From: Limnobaculum parvum
GTDB lineage: Bacteria; Pseudomonadota; Gammaproteobacteria; Enterobacterales; Enterobacteriaceae
Assembly: GCF_003096015.2 (NCBI RefSeq)
Contig: NZ_CP029185.2
Coordinates: forward strand, 2,514,001-2,578,000
Direction of reading: 5' to 3'
Length of the DNA stretch: 64,000 nucleotides
Shown here piece by piece: positions 63,749-64,000 of the stretch. Under the pieces are notes generated by a model. That model had not been told where the DNA came from and made no database searches. It saw only the letters and a program-made list of their open reading frames with translations. Within the stretch, counting starts at the first letter, position 1. Each line of letters begins with the position of its first letter. The position numbers and the translations under genes are program-made.

Positions 63749-64000
63749 TTATTCAATCCCTAAGTATTTATGCGTCTGCATCGACAACCGCCAGTTGCGT
63801 TCAATACAGGTCTTAATACACAGCTCGGTGGCTCTTGGATTTTGGCTAATCGGCTGTAGCGCTATCACGCGTTTTTTATCATCTGACAGCGTCGCTAACA
63901 AAATGTCCAACTGTTCAATATCTCGCTCACGGGCTACCGGATGTTTTATTTCATCTGCTCTGACCAAAGCCTGTGATATCACATTCAGTCCACCGCGCAT
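63749..64000 (-). CDS. queE: 7-carboxy-7-deazaguanine synthase, C-terminal part
   Basis: The last 84 codons are in the window (N-terminus beyond the right edge). MRGGLNVISQALVRADEIKH, then ALQPISQNPRATELCIKTCI and NWRLSMQTHKYLGIE match the C-terminus of E. coli-type QueE, including the MRGG turn, which is internal to the full protein rather than its start. QueE is the radical-SAM enzyme that follows QueD in queuosine synthesis; its 4Fe-4S CxxxCxxC motif must lie off-window. It is convergent with queD. Confidence 0.93.
   Translation of the reverse strand: MRGGLNVISQALVRADEIKHPVARERDIEQLDILLATLSDDKKRVIALQPISQNPRATELCIKTCIERNWRLSMQTHKYLGIE

Overview
The window is a chromosomal segment from a gamma-proteobacterium of the order Enterobacterales. 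The evidence is the conserved gene strings serV-argACG-csrA-alaS-recX-recA-pncC-mltB and ftsB-ispD-ispF-truD / surE-pcm-nlpD-rpoS, with mutS nearby, and protein lengths and motifs close to those of E. coli. Several arrangements differ from E. coli (one contiguous maltose regulon, eptA between truD and surE, iron-uptake genes between mutS and rpoS). The organism is therefore probably an early-branching enterobacterium; a Budvicia/Pragia/Limnobaculum-like host is a guess.

Layout. Bases 1-12.8 kb hold the N-terminal >4,270 residues of a giant autotransporter-type adhesin on the minus strand, built of about 1.09-kb tandem repeats; its C-terminus lies beyond the left edge. Bases 13.2-29.8 kb hold the complete maltose/maltodextrin regulon: malT <- -> malPQ, a 1.2-kb non-coding repeat island, then malM-lamB-malK <- -> malEFG around a control region rich in CRP and MalT sites. 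Bases 30.1-37.7 kb hold three tRNA-Arg(ACG) genes and tRNA-Ser(GCT), csrA, alaS, recX, recA with a LexA box, pncC and mltB, all on the minus strand.

Bases 37.8-41.0 kb look like an acquired islet: a broken small ORF, a TPR plus GT41 (O-GlcNAc-transferase-type) gene, and two decayed genes (a P4-type integrase N-terminus and a winged-helix C-terminus). mutS follows. Between mutS and rpoS sit a flavin-nucleotide-binding protein, a siderophore-binding protein and a Fur-box-preceded TonB receptor. rpoS, nlpD (interrupted by a one-base frameshift), pcm and surE follow on the minus strand; eptA interrupts the usual surE-truD junction; then truD, ispF, ispD, ftsB and a sugar kinase. Bases 57.6-62.8 kb contain a polar amino-acid ABC transporter divergent from a YjiH/YjiG/M20 peptidase operon, suggesting uptake and cleavage of an amino-acid conjugate or dipeptide. 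The right edge has queD and the C-terminus of queE, convergent.

Repeats. Several previously unrecognised (to me) intergenic repeat families recur at 20.9-22.0, 53.77-53.82, 57.5 and 63.5-63.65 kb, mostly between convergent genes. Two copies of one family show paired base changes that preserve hairpins. All calls come from reading the sequence and from knowledge of the families; no database search was run.
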